DNA from: Oscillospiraceae bacterium
Lineage (GTDB): Bacteria > Bacillota > Clostridia > Oscillospirales > Oscillospiraceae
Assembly: GCA_017415425.1 (NCBI GenBank)
Contig: JAFQGT010000005.1
Coordinates: 176,690-240,689 of the forward strand
Length of the DNA: 64,000 nucleotides
Reading direction: 5' to 3'
Positions 46,789-55,605 of the stretch are shown here, in pieces (position 1 is the stretch's first letter; every line of letters starts with the position of its first letter). Under the pieces are notes generated by a model. That model searched no databases. It had not been told where the DNA came from and worked only from the letters and a program-made list of their open reading frames with translations. The translations under genes were made by a program, and so were the position numbers.

Positions 46789-48201
46789 ATGGCCGACGAA
46801 CAGAAAAGCGGTGCTTCTGAGGTCCTTGAGAAAAGTGCCTCTACCGCCCAAGCTGTCAGAGGTGCAGTTAAAACCGGCAAGGCGATTGCCAAGATTGCAA
46901 AAGGTGCGGCTGCAGGCGGTGTATACGGTGCCATTGCCAGTGCGGTGTGGGAAAACCGCAAGATCATTACTAAGATTCTGATTGCGGCCACCGTTGTGCT
47001 TATGCTGCCTATCATCTACATAATGATGCTGCCAAGTCTTATCTTCGGCGGTCTTGGCGATGCCTACTCCCCTGCTGATCCAAATAATCCTATCATCAAC
47101 AGTGGCACTGCCCTGCTGGATTCTACAACCCAGATAGCCGATGCTGTGGACGCGATCTTAGCGGAAGCGCTGGCAAATACGGTATCACAGATACAATCGG
47201 ATTTCGATTCTTCAGATGCGGATCAGATTGAGGTGATTAACCCTTATGCTACGAGTATGCTTTTTGACGCCAATCAGTTGGTGTCTATGTACTGTGCTTC
47301 AAAGGGGGACGATTACGCCAGCGTATCCATAGATGATCTATCACAAATGCTTCGCTCGCATATGGATTTGCTGTACACATACACCGTTACTGAGGAATCC
47401 AAAGTCGTTATGACCACAGATCCTGAAACCGGTGAAGCAGTACCTCTGACCCAGACCGATTCTGAAACAGGAGAAGTCACCAATGTGGAAGAGGTATGGC
47501 GGATATACAGGATCTCCTTTACCGGAGAAGCTCAATTTGCAGATCAAGTCTTTGCACTGACAGACGAACAGCGGGAGCTTGCCAAAAACTACGCAAGCAA
47601 TCTAAATCTGTTTATGCAGGATGATCGATTTGCGGGTACTGTAAATTCCGCCTTTGCCAGAGATACGACCATTGATATTTCCGGCTATAAAGACCCCTCC
47701 ACCAAGAACAATTTGGACTTGGTGCAATGGGCCATCGAAGCGGAAAGTCGTCACTGGGGTTATGTATGGGGTACTTACGGAAGTGTCTTTGATTCTGACC
47801 TATATGCCTACAAGCTGGAGCAGTATCCCGATGAAGTCGGCGGTTACTCTGACTTTATTGAGGCTAACTGGCTCGGCGGCCGCACAGCAGACTGTGTGGG
47901 TCTTATCAAGGGCTATAGCTGGTTGAATGTAGAAACCCTGGAGGTTGGATACGGCACAAACGGAATGCCCGATATTGGTGCGGATTCCATGTACTACAAC
48001 GCAACCGAAAAAGGCACCATCAGTACCATTCCGGAGATCCCCGGTCTTGCAGTTTGGCACGCCGGTCACATCGGTATCTATATCGGTGACGGTATGGTAA
48101 TTGAAGCGATGGGCACACGCTACGGTGTCGTGAAAACAAATCTATCTGACGGTCGGTGGACACACTGGCTGAAAATTCCATATATCACCTATTCGGAGTA
48201 A
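46789..48201 (+). CDS. NlpC/P60-type cell-wall hydrolase (VirB1-like)
   Basis: A 470-residue protein: cytoplasmic helical N-terminus, one membrane helix (about 62-83), a VirB8-like or linker region (about 90-300) and a C-terminal NlpC/P60 cysteine peptidase domain. The catalytic Cys is in TADCVGLIKG (Cys369) and the His in WHAGHIGIYIGDG (His427). It would open the peptidoglycan locally for the transfer channel. ATG directly follows the stop of the preceding gene, with AAAGGA inside that gene. Confidence 0.85.
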   Translation: MADEQKSGASEVLEKSASTAQAVRGAVKTGKAIAKIAKGAAAGGVYGAIASAVWENRKIITKILIAATVVLMLPIIYIMMLPSLIFGGLGDAYSPADPNNPIINSGTALLDSTTQIADAVDAILAEALANTVSQIQSDFDSSDADQIEVINPYATSMLFDANQLVSMYCASKGDDYASVSIDDLSQMLRSHMDLLYTYTVTEESKVVMTTDPETGEAVPLTQTDSETGEVTNVEEVWRIYRISFTGEAQFADQVFALTDEQRELAKNYASNLNLFMQDDRFAGTVNSAFARDTTIDISGYKDPSTKNNLDLVQWAIEAESRHWGYVWGTYGSVFDSDLYAYKLEQYPDEVGGYSDFIEANWLGGRTADCVGLIKGYSWLNVETLEVGYGTNGMPDIGADSMYYNATEKGTISTIPEIPGLAVWHAGHIGIYIGDGMVIEAMGTRYGVVKTNLSDGRWTHWLKIPYITYSE

Positions 48202-48233
48202 TCAGGTGTTATCCTAAGTAAAGCGAGGTGTCA

Positions 48234-51092
48234 ATGAACAATCAGAACGACCACGACCTTTACACGATCCCACCGAATTTCATTGGTTCCAGTACCTTTC
48301 TCGGTGGATTGTTTAAGGTCAGAAATGTAATTGAGGCCGGTATCCTGGCAGTGGTCATCGGGGTGCCGGTTATATTTCTGCTTCCATTTGGTGTAACCGC
48401 AAAGGTTATCATTCTTTGCCTGACTGCTTTGCCCGCTGCACTCTTTGCGCTGATGGGAATTGGCGGTGAAAGCCTTTCCTCATTCTTAATCGTCTTTGTT
48501 AAGTATCTCAAAAACCGCAGAGTAGTGACAGATGTGGCACCGGAAAAGCGTAAGCGTAAAGCAATGGCTGCCGGGAAAAGGACAAAGAATCGAAAGCAGG
48601 AAGCGGATTGTGAAGCTCCTGCCTCAGAGGAACAGCCCTCCACAATCAATCTGGTGTCTGAGTACATTCCTATCTCCAAGGTGGAGAATGGAATCGTATA
48701 TACAAAGGATCACCGTTATGTGAAGATTCTGGAGGTAATCCCCATCAACTTTCTGCTTAGAAGCGGACGGGAGCAGCGTAATATCATCTACTCTTTCGTT
48801 TCCTATCTGAAGATCTGTCCCATCCGGGTACAGTTCAAAGTGCTTACCCGCCGTGCGGATATCAATCTGCATATGCAAACAGTACGCAAGGAAATGGAAA
48901 CAGAAACCAATGAGCACTGCCGGCTGATGCAGGAAGACTACCTGCAATTCGTTCAGCAGATTAGCTCCAGAGAGGCTGTCACACGCCGCTTTTTCCTAAT
49001 CTTCGAGTATGAGCCGTGGAGCAATACCCGGCGCAGCGAGGAAAGTGATGCCATCACAGCCATACAAACGGCGGTTCATACAGCATCCAATTACTTGCGG
49101 CAATGTGGCAATAAAGTCGTCGTCCCGGATAATGAAAACGAGTTCGTTGTGGATGTACTATACAACCTCCTTTGCAGAAATGAAAGCGCTGTAAAGCCCC
49201 TTCCCATCCGTGTGAAGGAAATCGCCGCACAGCGCTTTGTAAAAGGAATGTCCATCGAGGATATCCCTGTGGGTGAGTTCTTTTCACCCCGGAACATCGA
49301 CTTTATGCACGGAAGGTACATCTGTATTGACGGCCTGTATTATGCCTATCTGCTTGTTCCCTCTGATGGGTACAAAACGAAGGTCCCCGCAGGCTGGTTA
49401 AGCCTGATCGTCAATGCCGGTGACGGTGTGGACATGGATATGTTTCTCACCCGTCAGCCGAAGGAACGAATCATTCAATCTGTCGGTCAACAGCTCCGTA
49501 TCAACCGTTCCAAGCTGAAAGACGCTAATGATACCAATACGGACTTTGACGAGATCGATAATGCGATCCGGGGCGGCTATTACCTCAAAGATGGCTTGTC
49601 CAATAACGAAGATTTCTATTATCTCAACCTGCTGATTACCATTACTGCTCCCAATGAAGAGGAGTTGGAATGGAAAGTCAGCGAAATGAGAAAATTGCTT
49701 CTTTCCCAGGATATGCACATCGTAAATTGCCATTTTCGGCAGGAACAGGCGTTTCTCTCTTCCCTGCCCCTTGTAAATATGGAAAAGCGGCTCAATGAGC
49801 GCAGTAAGCGTAATCTGCTGACCAGCGGCGCCGCAAGCTGCTACCCATTTACCAGTTATGAGATGTGCGATAATAACGGCATTTTGCTTGGTGTCAACAA
49901 GTACAACAGCTCCCTTATCATCGTGGATATCTTTAATAGTGCGGTGTACAAGAACGCGAATATGGCGATTCTTGGTACCAGTGGCGCAGGCAAGACCTTC
50001 ACTATGCAGCTTATGGCGCTGCGTATGCGTCGGAAAGGTATCCCCATATTTATCATTGCTCCTTTGAAGGGCCACGAGTTCCACCGTGCTTGTTCAAATG
50101 TTGGCGGTGAGTTCATTCAGATCTCCCCTGCCAGCCCCCATTGTATCAATGTTATGGAGATCCGGCAGGTGGATCAAACAGCAAATGATTTACTGGATGG
50201 CGGCAGAATTCAACTGTCAAAACTGGCTCAGAAGATTCAGCAGCTGCACATCTTTTTCTCTCTGTTGATCCCTGATATGACCCACGAGGAACGGCAGCTC
50301 TTGGATGAAGCTATGATCCGCACCTACAATGCCAAGGGTATTACCCACGATAACGAATCTCTGGAAGATCCGTATAATCCCGGTCAGTACCGACAGATGC
50401 CGGTGTTAGGTGATCTGTATGAGCTGCTGACGAAGGCAAAAAGCACGCAGCGAATGGCCAACATTCTCAATCGCCTGGTAAACGGTTCTGCCCGTTCCTT
50501 TAACCAGCAGACAAATGTATCTTTGGATAACAAGTACACGGTCCTGGATATTTCTTCTCTGACCGGCGACTTGCTGACCATTGGTATGTTCGTTGCTCTG
50601 GACTTCGTTTGGGACCGTGCGAAACAGGACAGAACTGAGGAAAAGGCCATATTTATCGACGAGTGCTGGCAGCTTCTTTCCGGCGCAGGTGCCACAGGCA
50701 CTCGACTGGCAGGCGATTTTCTGCTTGAAATCGCAAAGACCATTCGTGGTTTCGGCGGTTCCGCTGTGTTCGCCAGCCAGGACTTGAACGACTTCTTTAA
50801 TCTGGACGATGGCCGTTTTGGAAAAGGTATTATCAACAATTCCAAGACAAAAATCATTCTGAATTTGGAAGACGATGAAGCACTTCGTGTCCAATCTACC
50901 TTGCATCTGTCGGATGCTGAGGTGCTGGAAATAACCCATTTTGAACGGGGCAACGGTCTGATCAGCACCAACAATAACAATGTCATGGTCGAGTTCAAAG
51001 CAAGCCCTCTGGAGCGTGAATTGATCACAACTGACCGCAGAGAACTCAAATCCATCGTAGACCGTCTTCGGCAGGAAAGCTGTGCAAGCTGA
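48234..51092 (+). CDS. PrgI-VirB4 fusion, conjugation ATPase
   Basis: A 952-residue protein. The first 90 residues are PrgI/VirB3-like with two membrane helices and a YTIPPNFIGSSTFLGG start; the rest is a VirB4/TraE-type ATPase with Walker A LGTSGAGKTFTM (about residue 580), Walker B AIFIDECWQLL (about 805) and the FASQDLNDFF sensor block. It powers pilus or channel assembly and DNA transfer. A short basic linker (about 95-125) joins the parts. The ATG at 48234 follows GAGGTG; a GTG at 48228 lies within this site. Confidence 0.95.
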   Translation: MNNQNDHDLYTIPPNFIGSSTFLGGLFKVRNVIEAGILAVVIGVPVIFLLPFGVTAKVIILCLTALPAALFALMGIGGESLSSFLIVFVKYLKNRRVVTDVAPEKRKRKAMAAGKRTKNRKQEADCEAPASEEQPSTINLVSEYIPISKVENGIVYTKDHRYVKILEVIPINFLLRSGREQRNIIYSFVSYLKICPIRVQFKVLTRRADINLHMQTVRKEMETETNEHCRLMQEDYLQFVQQISSREAVTRRFFLIFEYEPWSNTRRSEESDAITAIQTAVHTASNYLRQCGNKVVVPDNENEFVVDVLYNLLCRNESAVKPLPIRVKEIAAQRFVKGMSIEDIPVGEFFSPRNIDFMHGRYICIDGLYYAYLLVPSDGYKTKVPAGWLSLIVNAGDGVDMDMFLTRQPKERIIQSVGQQLRINRSKLKDANDTNTDFDEIDNAIRGGYYLKDGLSNNEDFYYLNLLITITAPNEEELEWKVSEMRKLLLSQDMHIVNCHFRQEQAFLSSLPLVNMEKRLNERSKRNLLTSGAASCYPFTSYEMCDNNGILLGVNKYNSSLIIVDIFNSAVYKNANMAILGTSGAGKTFTMQLMALRMRRKGIPIFIIAPLKGHEFHRACSNVGGEFIQISPASPHCINVMEIRQVDQTANDLLDGGRIQLSKLAQKIQQLHIFFSLLIPDMTHEERQLLDEAMIRTYNAKGITHDNESLEDPYNPGQYRQMPVLGDLYELLTKAKSTQRMANILNRLVNGSARSFNQQTNVSLDNKYTVLDISSLTGDLLTIGMFVALDFVWDRAKQDRTEEKAIFIDECWQLLSGAGATGTRLAGDFLLEIAKTIRGFGGSAVFASQDLNDFFNLDDGRFGKGIINNSKTKIILNLEDDEALRVQSTLHLSDAEVLEITHFERGNGLISTNNNNVMVEFKASPLERELITTDRRELKSIVDRLRQESCAS

Positions 51093-51127
51093 CCTGTCTT
51101 TATTTCTTTGAAGGGAGGTGATGCCCT

Positions 51128-51658
51128 ATCTACACCAGAGCAGAGATCTTCGGTAACGAAGCTGCCCAATTGCTGCAGGAAATATCTATGTATCCCGGCA
51201 TTTTGGAACAGCAATTATTTCGTTTCCATCCCGGTAAGGAAGATCACATTAAGACGCTGTTGACCCAGCTAACCAAGCAGGGTCGCATACGGCGGGAAGC
51301 AGACAGCAGCTACTTCACCAGTGGTACACATTTCAAAACCAAGGATCATTCTTTGATAAAGGCTGTATGGGTGCTTCTTGACTTTCTTGACCGTGTAGAG
51401 TACCACTCTGCCAGTGATTTTCCTGTAAAGATCGTCTTCTTTGCGGAGGGCGAGGAATATGAAATCATCTGTACAATGCAGGGTCAGGAAGCTTTGGTCT
51501 CCCAGGCAGTACAGCGAATGAAGGAGGGATGCAGCCGTCGTATTGTACTTGTCGATACACCGGAACAGATCTCTGCTCTGGATTTTCCCTCCATTGCCGG
51601 CTACTGTACAGTCGATAAATCCGGCACCGTCCGGTATTACCAACTACGGAAAGGCTGA
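51128..51658 (+). CDS. Transfer-operon accessory protein (probable DUF5697-type)
   Basis: A protein of 176 residues from the start proposed here. Its N-terminus looks like a winged helix (YTRAEIFGNEAAQLLQEIS, then LLTQLTKQGRIRRE) and the C-terminal part is a small alpha/beta domain. I believe it belongs to an element-borne family annotated as DUF5697, but no function is known. In frame, a TGA at 51119 is followed by TGC CCT ATC; the ATC at 51128 is 9 bases after GGAGG and is the natural start. The first conventional codon (TTG 51170) would remove 14 conserved-looking residues. Confidence 0.75.
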   Translation: MYTRAEIFGNEAAQLLQEISMYPGILEQQLFRFHPGKEDHIKTLLTQLTKQGRIRREADSSYFTSGTHFKTKDHSLIKAVWVLLDFLDRVEYHSASDFPVKIVFFAEGEEYEIICTMQGQEALVSQAVQRMKEGCSRRIVLVDTPEQISALDFPSIAGYCTVDKSGTVRYYQLRKG

Positions 51659-51664
51659 TAAAAA

Positions 51665-52306
51665 ATGGATCTAAACGCAATGCAAATCCGATTACATCGT
51701 GTCCGTGAACTGCTGCATATTATGGATGCACAGATCGGCAGCATGGAGACCTTGGATGGTAAACGGTTCCCAGAAAAGTTTGAAGCGATCAGCACAGAAA
51801 CAGCACTGCAGGCTGAAAAAGCAGCATGTATTTTAAGGCAGATCCTTTACGATTCTGGTACCATTCCCAAGGCTGCATACTTAGGAAAAGCGGCAAGTTC
51901 CCAAGGTGTAAGAATCGCCTTTGGGGACGGAATTTTAGAAGTAGCTCTCCCCTGCTTGCTGCCCAAGAAAAGGGGCAGGTACAGCAACCAGTTTTTCCTT
52001 GATCCTTTGAACGCTGCATTGGAGCAATTCAACAGAGCACTCCCAATCCCCAGGTTCCGGGAATGCTCTGTTTGCTTTGTTCATGTGTTTCAATCCGTTA
52101 ATGCTTCACGGAAGTATTTTGACTATGACAACCTGCAGCAAAAGCAGATTTTGGATGTGATTGCACTTCATGCAATGGTGGACGATAACAGCTTGCTCTG
52201 TGATGTTCACCATACTGCCGAGCCGGGAGAAACCGACGAAACCAAGGTCTTTGTTATGCCTAAAAAGCGGTTCCCGGAATGGCTCTCAGAGCGTCAAAAA
52301 GCCTAA
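51665..52306 (+). CDS. Transfer-operon protein of unknown function
   Basis: A 213-residue soluble protein. The N-terminal 70 residues are helical; the middle has a beta-rich part (GVRIAFGDGILEVALPCLLP); the C-terminal part contains YFDYDNLQQKQILDVIALH and ends in a basic tail. The DYDN motif recalls the D-x-D-N of RusA-like resolvases, but the other RusA features are not clear. It starts 6 bp after the preceding stop and belongs to the operon. Confidence 0.75.
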   Translation: MDLNAMQIRLHRVRELLHIMDAQIGSMETLDGKRFPEKFEAISTETALQAEKAACILRQILYDSGTIPKAAYLGKAASSQGVRIAFGDGILEVALPCLLPKKRGRYSNQFFLDPLNAALEQFNRALPIPRFRECSVCFVHVFQSVNASRKYFDYDNLQQKQILDVIALHAMVDDNSLLCDVHHTAEPGETDETKVFVMPKKRFPEWLSERQKA

Positions 52307-52470
52307 AAAACAATGTTGGATTTTACCCGGCTTCAGGTGTGGTTTTTTCCAACATAGGCACAGAGCTAAAAAACCTTAGTGGCACAAGGTATTTTTCGTG
52401 CCGCACAATCGAAAATTTTACCGTGGTCTTTAGTACCCCCGGTAGAAATTGCAGCTTTGGAGGTGATGTT
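52307..52470 (+). other. Structured gap inside the transfer operon
   Basis: This 164-bp gap is unusual in a tightly packed operon. It has two inverted repeats: ATGTTGGA with TCCAACAT spanning about 35 bases, and GGCAC with GTGCC around a 12-base loop. It may be a leader or RNA-processing region for the downstream genes. Confidence 0.5.
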
Positions 52471-52520
52471 ATGGGGCTGCAAAAAGCACCTTCCCCAGTC
52501 AGGACACATTAGCCTACCGG

Positions 52521-53612
52521 TTGATGGAGCTGACTGCTATTTGCGGTGAACTACCAACAGAAATACTGCCAAGACTACATACCAGTACCAACTATCTGGA
52601 TAATGTCATACGCCTGCTAAAATCAGACAACCTACTGCGGCTGTATTCCAAAGATAAAGTAAAAGGCTATCGCCTGTCCAAGAAAGCAAAGGACTTTCTT
52701 ATGATTCAAAACCAAGATAGATTTGACCTCTATCTTTCGGGAAATGCAGAAACTAACCAACTCAAAAGTGAGCTTGTGCGTCGGTTAAGATTGCATAGGT
52801 TGGCAGAAATGTATGTGCTTATGATGGAGGCAGATATACCTGTGTACAGAGACCTAAAACCGGATGTCTTTTCTCCGGATGGATGTGCGGTCAGCACATT
52901 ATCCGGGTCTGCCTTTTACACTTCCCGTGAGATCAAGCAAATGGGAATGGAGACCATCAAGATAAGCGGTTCCAGAATTGCGGGAGCACTTCTGACTGGG
53001 GACGGTGTGTATCTTACCTACAATGGCGGATACGGATTAGCCAAAATGGACTACCGGGCGGAACAGAGGGCGAAAGCCCTGCTGACCAGTACGGTGTGTT
53101 ACGAAAGGCTGAGTACACAGTACAAGGCAGAACAGGTTTCGGGACTGATGATTGGAAAAGGGCTTGCCCTTTTTTCCGATATCCTGACTTCGTCTGACAG
53201 CAACGCTCGTTGCTTCTTCCTCCGGGACGGAAGCTACGAGCATTTCTATTATCTGACCAATGACCATTATGGAGAGGTTCTTCTGAAGCTCTTATGCAGC
53301 AAAGCGAAGCGCACTGCATTGGACAGTGTTCTTACCCAGGGATTAAAACCGGGGCAACCCGGATTGTCAATCGTAAACGATGCAATTGACCGGGACGGGA
53401 ATCCCGTCCTATTTGGGTATCTGTTGGATATGCCGAGAATCAACCGGTTCTGTAACGGTCTGGAACTTCACCAAAAAAGCGGCACGCTGATTTGCTTTGA
53501 CTTTCAAAGCGAAGCTCTGCGAAGCTTTTGCGGAAGCAGGGTTCAAATTCAAGCAATTCGTTTTGATAAGTTCGAAGGGAGTTTTTTTAATCAAAAAAAG
53601 CAAAGTCATTAA
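52521..53612 (+). CDS. Transfer-operon DNA-binding-like protein with a broken or shifted start
   Basis: The main frame gives 363 residues from a TTG at 52521. Residues 1-65 look like a winged helix (TSTNYLDNVIRLLKSDNLLR, LYSKDKVKGYRLSKKAK); the rest resembles replication-relaxation-type proteins, without certainty. The TTG has no ribosome site. An excellent site (GGAGGTGATGTT) leads to an ATG at 52471 in the other frame, which reads MGLQKAPSPVRTH and stops. A -1 shift at the A5 run (52481-52485) would join it to STFPSQDTLAYRLMEL, the natural N-terminal extension. So the gene is either frameshifted by one base or uses slippage. It overlaps virD4. Confidence 0.72.
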   Translation: MMELTAICGELPTEILPRLHTSTNYLDNVIRLLKSDNLLRLYSKDKVKGYRLSKKAKDFLMIQNQDRFDLYLSGNAETNQLKSELVRRLRLHRLAEMYVLMMEADIPVYRDLKPDVFSPDGCAVSTLSGSAFYTSREIKQMGMETIKISGSRIAGALLTGDGVYLTYNGGYGLAKMDYRAEQRAKALLTSTVCYERLSTQYKAEQVSGLMIGKGLALFSDILTSSDSNARCFFLRDGSYEHFYYLTNDHYGEVLLKLLCSKAKRTALDSVLTQGLKPGQPGLSIVNDAIDRDGNPVLFGYLLDMPRINRFCNGLELHQKSGTLICFDFQSEALRSFCGSRVQIQAIRFDKFEGSFFNQKKQSH

Positions 53613-55578
53613 GATCCTGATAGCAGCGCCGCTGGCTATCTTGGCAACCCTTTACGCAGGTGGATATATTTCACAGTTCATTTACAACTACAACCAGTGG
53701 CAGAGAAGCGGAGCTTCTCCCGGGGACGGGACTTCTCCCCTTTCGGCATCGCCCGATTTCTTAACCTGTATCCGCGCAGCCTTCCGGATTCCGGAAGGTC
53801 TGATCGGTATTGGTGCCTGTATTTTGCTGTTCGTCGTTCTTTTGGTGATGGTCATGCGAATGGGATACAGCGATACCGGTGAGTATGACCGAGATCGGAA
53901 CTTTACTTATTCCTCCAAAGGAACTTACGGAACATCCGGCTGGATGGACCGCAAGGAAATGGCAGAGATATTGGAACTGGTTCCGGATCTGCGAAAGCAT
54001 AAAGGCATTGTCCTCGGTTTGCTGGACGGAAAAGCTGTATGCATCCCGGAGAAAACGATGCTCAACAGTAATATTGCAGTATACGGCGCAAGTGGTTCCA
54101 AGAAAACCCGAGCTTTTTGTGTCAACCGTATTTTGCAAGGTGCTGCCGGCATGAATCCTGACACATTGGAAGGCGGCGAATCTCTCATCATCTGCGACCC
54201 CAAGAGCGAGCTTTATGAGAAGACCAGTGAGTATCTTCGCAAGAAAGGTTATATCGTAAAGATGTTCAACCTTGTTCAGCCGGAGAACTCCGATTCCTGG
54301 AACTGCCTTGCGGAAGTAGACGGTCAGGAATTGATGGCGCAGCTGTTCGTTGATGTCATTATTAAGAACACCAGCGGAGCCAAGGGCGATCACTTCTGGG
54401 ACAGCGCGGAAATGAACTTGCTGAAAGCGTTGGTTCTCTATACTGACCGATGCTATCCACCGGAACACCGGAATATGGGCCAGGTTTATCGGCTGCTTAC
54501 ACTCCAGTCCGAAAATGAGCTGAACAGCTTATTTGAGGTTCTGCCGAATAACCATCCGGCAAAAGCACCATTCACCCTGTTCAAGCAGGCTTCTGATACG
54601 GTGCGCAGCGGTGTTATCATCGGCTTGGGCAGCCGGCTTCAGGTGTTTCAGGCGGATCTTATCAAGAAGATCACCGCTGCTGACGAAATTGACTTGGAGC
54701 TTCCAGGAAAACAACCTTGTGCATATTTTCTGATCACAAGCGATCAGGACAGTACCTTTGATTTTCTGGCTTCCCTATTTGTCTCCTTCGTGTTTATCAA
54801 GCTTGTTCGCTATGCGGATAAGAACTGCGAGGGCGGCAGACTTCCAGTGCCGGTACATATCCTCGGTGAAGAGCTGACGGCCTGCGGTACGATCCCTGAC
54901 CTTGCCCGCCGTTTAAGTGTGATCCGGTCAAGAAACATTTCTATGTCCTGTGTATTCCAAAACCTTGCCGGCCTGCAAAACAGATATCCCTATAACCTGT
55001 GGCAGGAGATTCTGGGCAACTGTGATTCCACATTGTTTCTTGGTTGCTCAGATCCATTAACGGCCTCTCTTGTTTCAGAGAGAACAGGTCTTGCCAGCGT
55101 AGCGGTGTCCAGCAAGTCCAAGCAGCTTGGTTCCTGGCGTATATCCAACTACACACCGGAGTTTCGTGAGACCAGCGGTGTGGGTAAGCGTCCGGTGCTG
55201 ACTCAGGATGAAGTGATGCGGCTACCAAACGATCAGGCCCTTGTTATTATTCGCGGGCATAAACCGCTGAAGGTGCAAAAGTTTGATTACTCCAGACACC
55301 CGGAGGCTGGAAAGCTTAAATCCTGTAAGGCATCCAGCTATGTCCCACAGTGGCGGCAAAAGGAAATGGAAACAGGCAAGGATATGCTTAGCGAACCACC
55401 ACCTAAACCACCTGTGAAGAAGAAACCGCCGAAAAAGAAGTCCACAGCTCCAAAAATCCCGAAGGAAGAACCGAAAGATGCGGTTTCTGCTCCACCGCCG
55501 CCTCCGCCCCCTACTCCGGATATTCCGGATAATGACGGAGAGATCATAGCCGTCGATAAAAATTCATTGATGGCATAA
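53590..55578 (+). CDS. VirD4-like type IV coupling protein
   Basis: A protein of 662 residues with two N-terminal membrane helices and a FtsK-like ATPase domain that brings the DNA-relaxase complex to the channel. The P-loop reads YGASGSKKTRAF (about residue 165), with Lys where Gly is canonical; Walker B is VHILGEELTACGTIPDLARR. The C-terminus is a Pro/Lys-rich tail (PPVKKKPPKKKSTAP, then eight prolines). The ATC at 53590 lies 8 bases after AGGGAG and starts IKKSKVIKILIAAPL; the only conventional start is a TTG at 53497 inside the upstream gene with no ribosome site. Confidence 0.9.
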   Translation: MKKSKVIKILIAAPLAILATLYAGGYISQFIYNYNQWQRSGASPGDGTSPLSASPDFLTCIRAAFRIPEGLIGIGACILLFVVLLVMVMRMGYSDTGEYDRDRNFTYSSKGTYGTSGWMDRKEMAEILELVPDLRKHKGIVLGLLDGKAVCIPEKTMLNSNIAVYGASGSKKTRAFCVNRILQGAAGMNPDTLEGGESLIICDPKSELYEKTSEYLRKKGYIVKMFNLVQPENSDSWNCLAEVDGQELMAQLFVDVIIKNTSGAKGDHFWDSAEMNLLKALVLYTDRCYPPEHRNMGQVYRLLTLQSENELNSLFEVLPNNHPAKAPFTLFKQASDTVRSGVIIGLGSRLQVFQADLIKKITAADEIDLELPGKQPCAYFLITSDQDSTFDFLASLFVSFVFIKLVRYADKNCEGGRLPVPVHILGEELTACGTIPDLARRLSVIRSRNISMSCVFQNLAGLQNRYPYNLWQEILGNCDSTLFLGCSDPLTASLVSERTGLASVAVSSKSKQLGSWRISNYTPEFRETSGVGKRPVLTQDEVMRLPNDQALVIIRGHKPLKVQKFDYSRHPEAGKLKSCKASSYVPQWRQKEMETGKDMLSEPPPKPPVKKKPPKKKSTAPKIPKEEPKDAVSAPPPPPPPTPDIPDNDGEIIAVDKNSLMA

Positions 55579-55605
55579 CACTAATAAGGAGGATTGATAA
55601 CCTAT

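Noticed and set aside
49398-50084. 228-codon minus-strand frame opposite virB4
   Set aside because: Shadow of the virB4 coding sequence; composition and lack of a ribosome site argue against a gene.
52471-52512. A separate 13-codon leader peptide gene (MGLQKAPSPVRTH)
   Set aside because: Possible, but a -1 shift continues directly into a well-formed protein N-terminus, which explains the strong ribosome site better.
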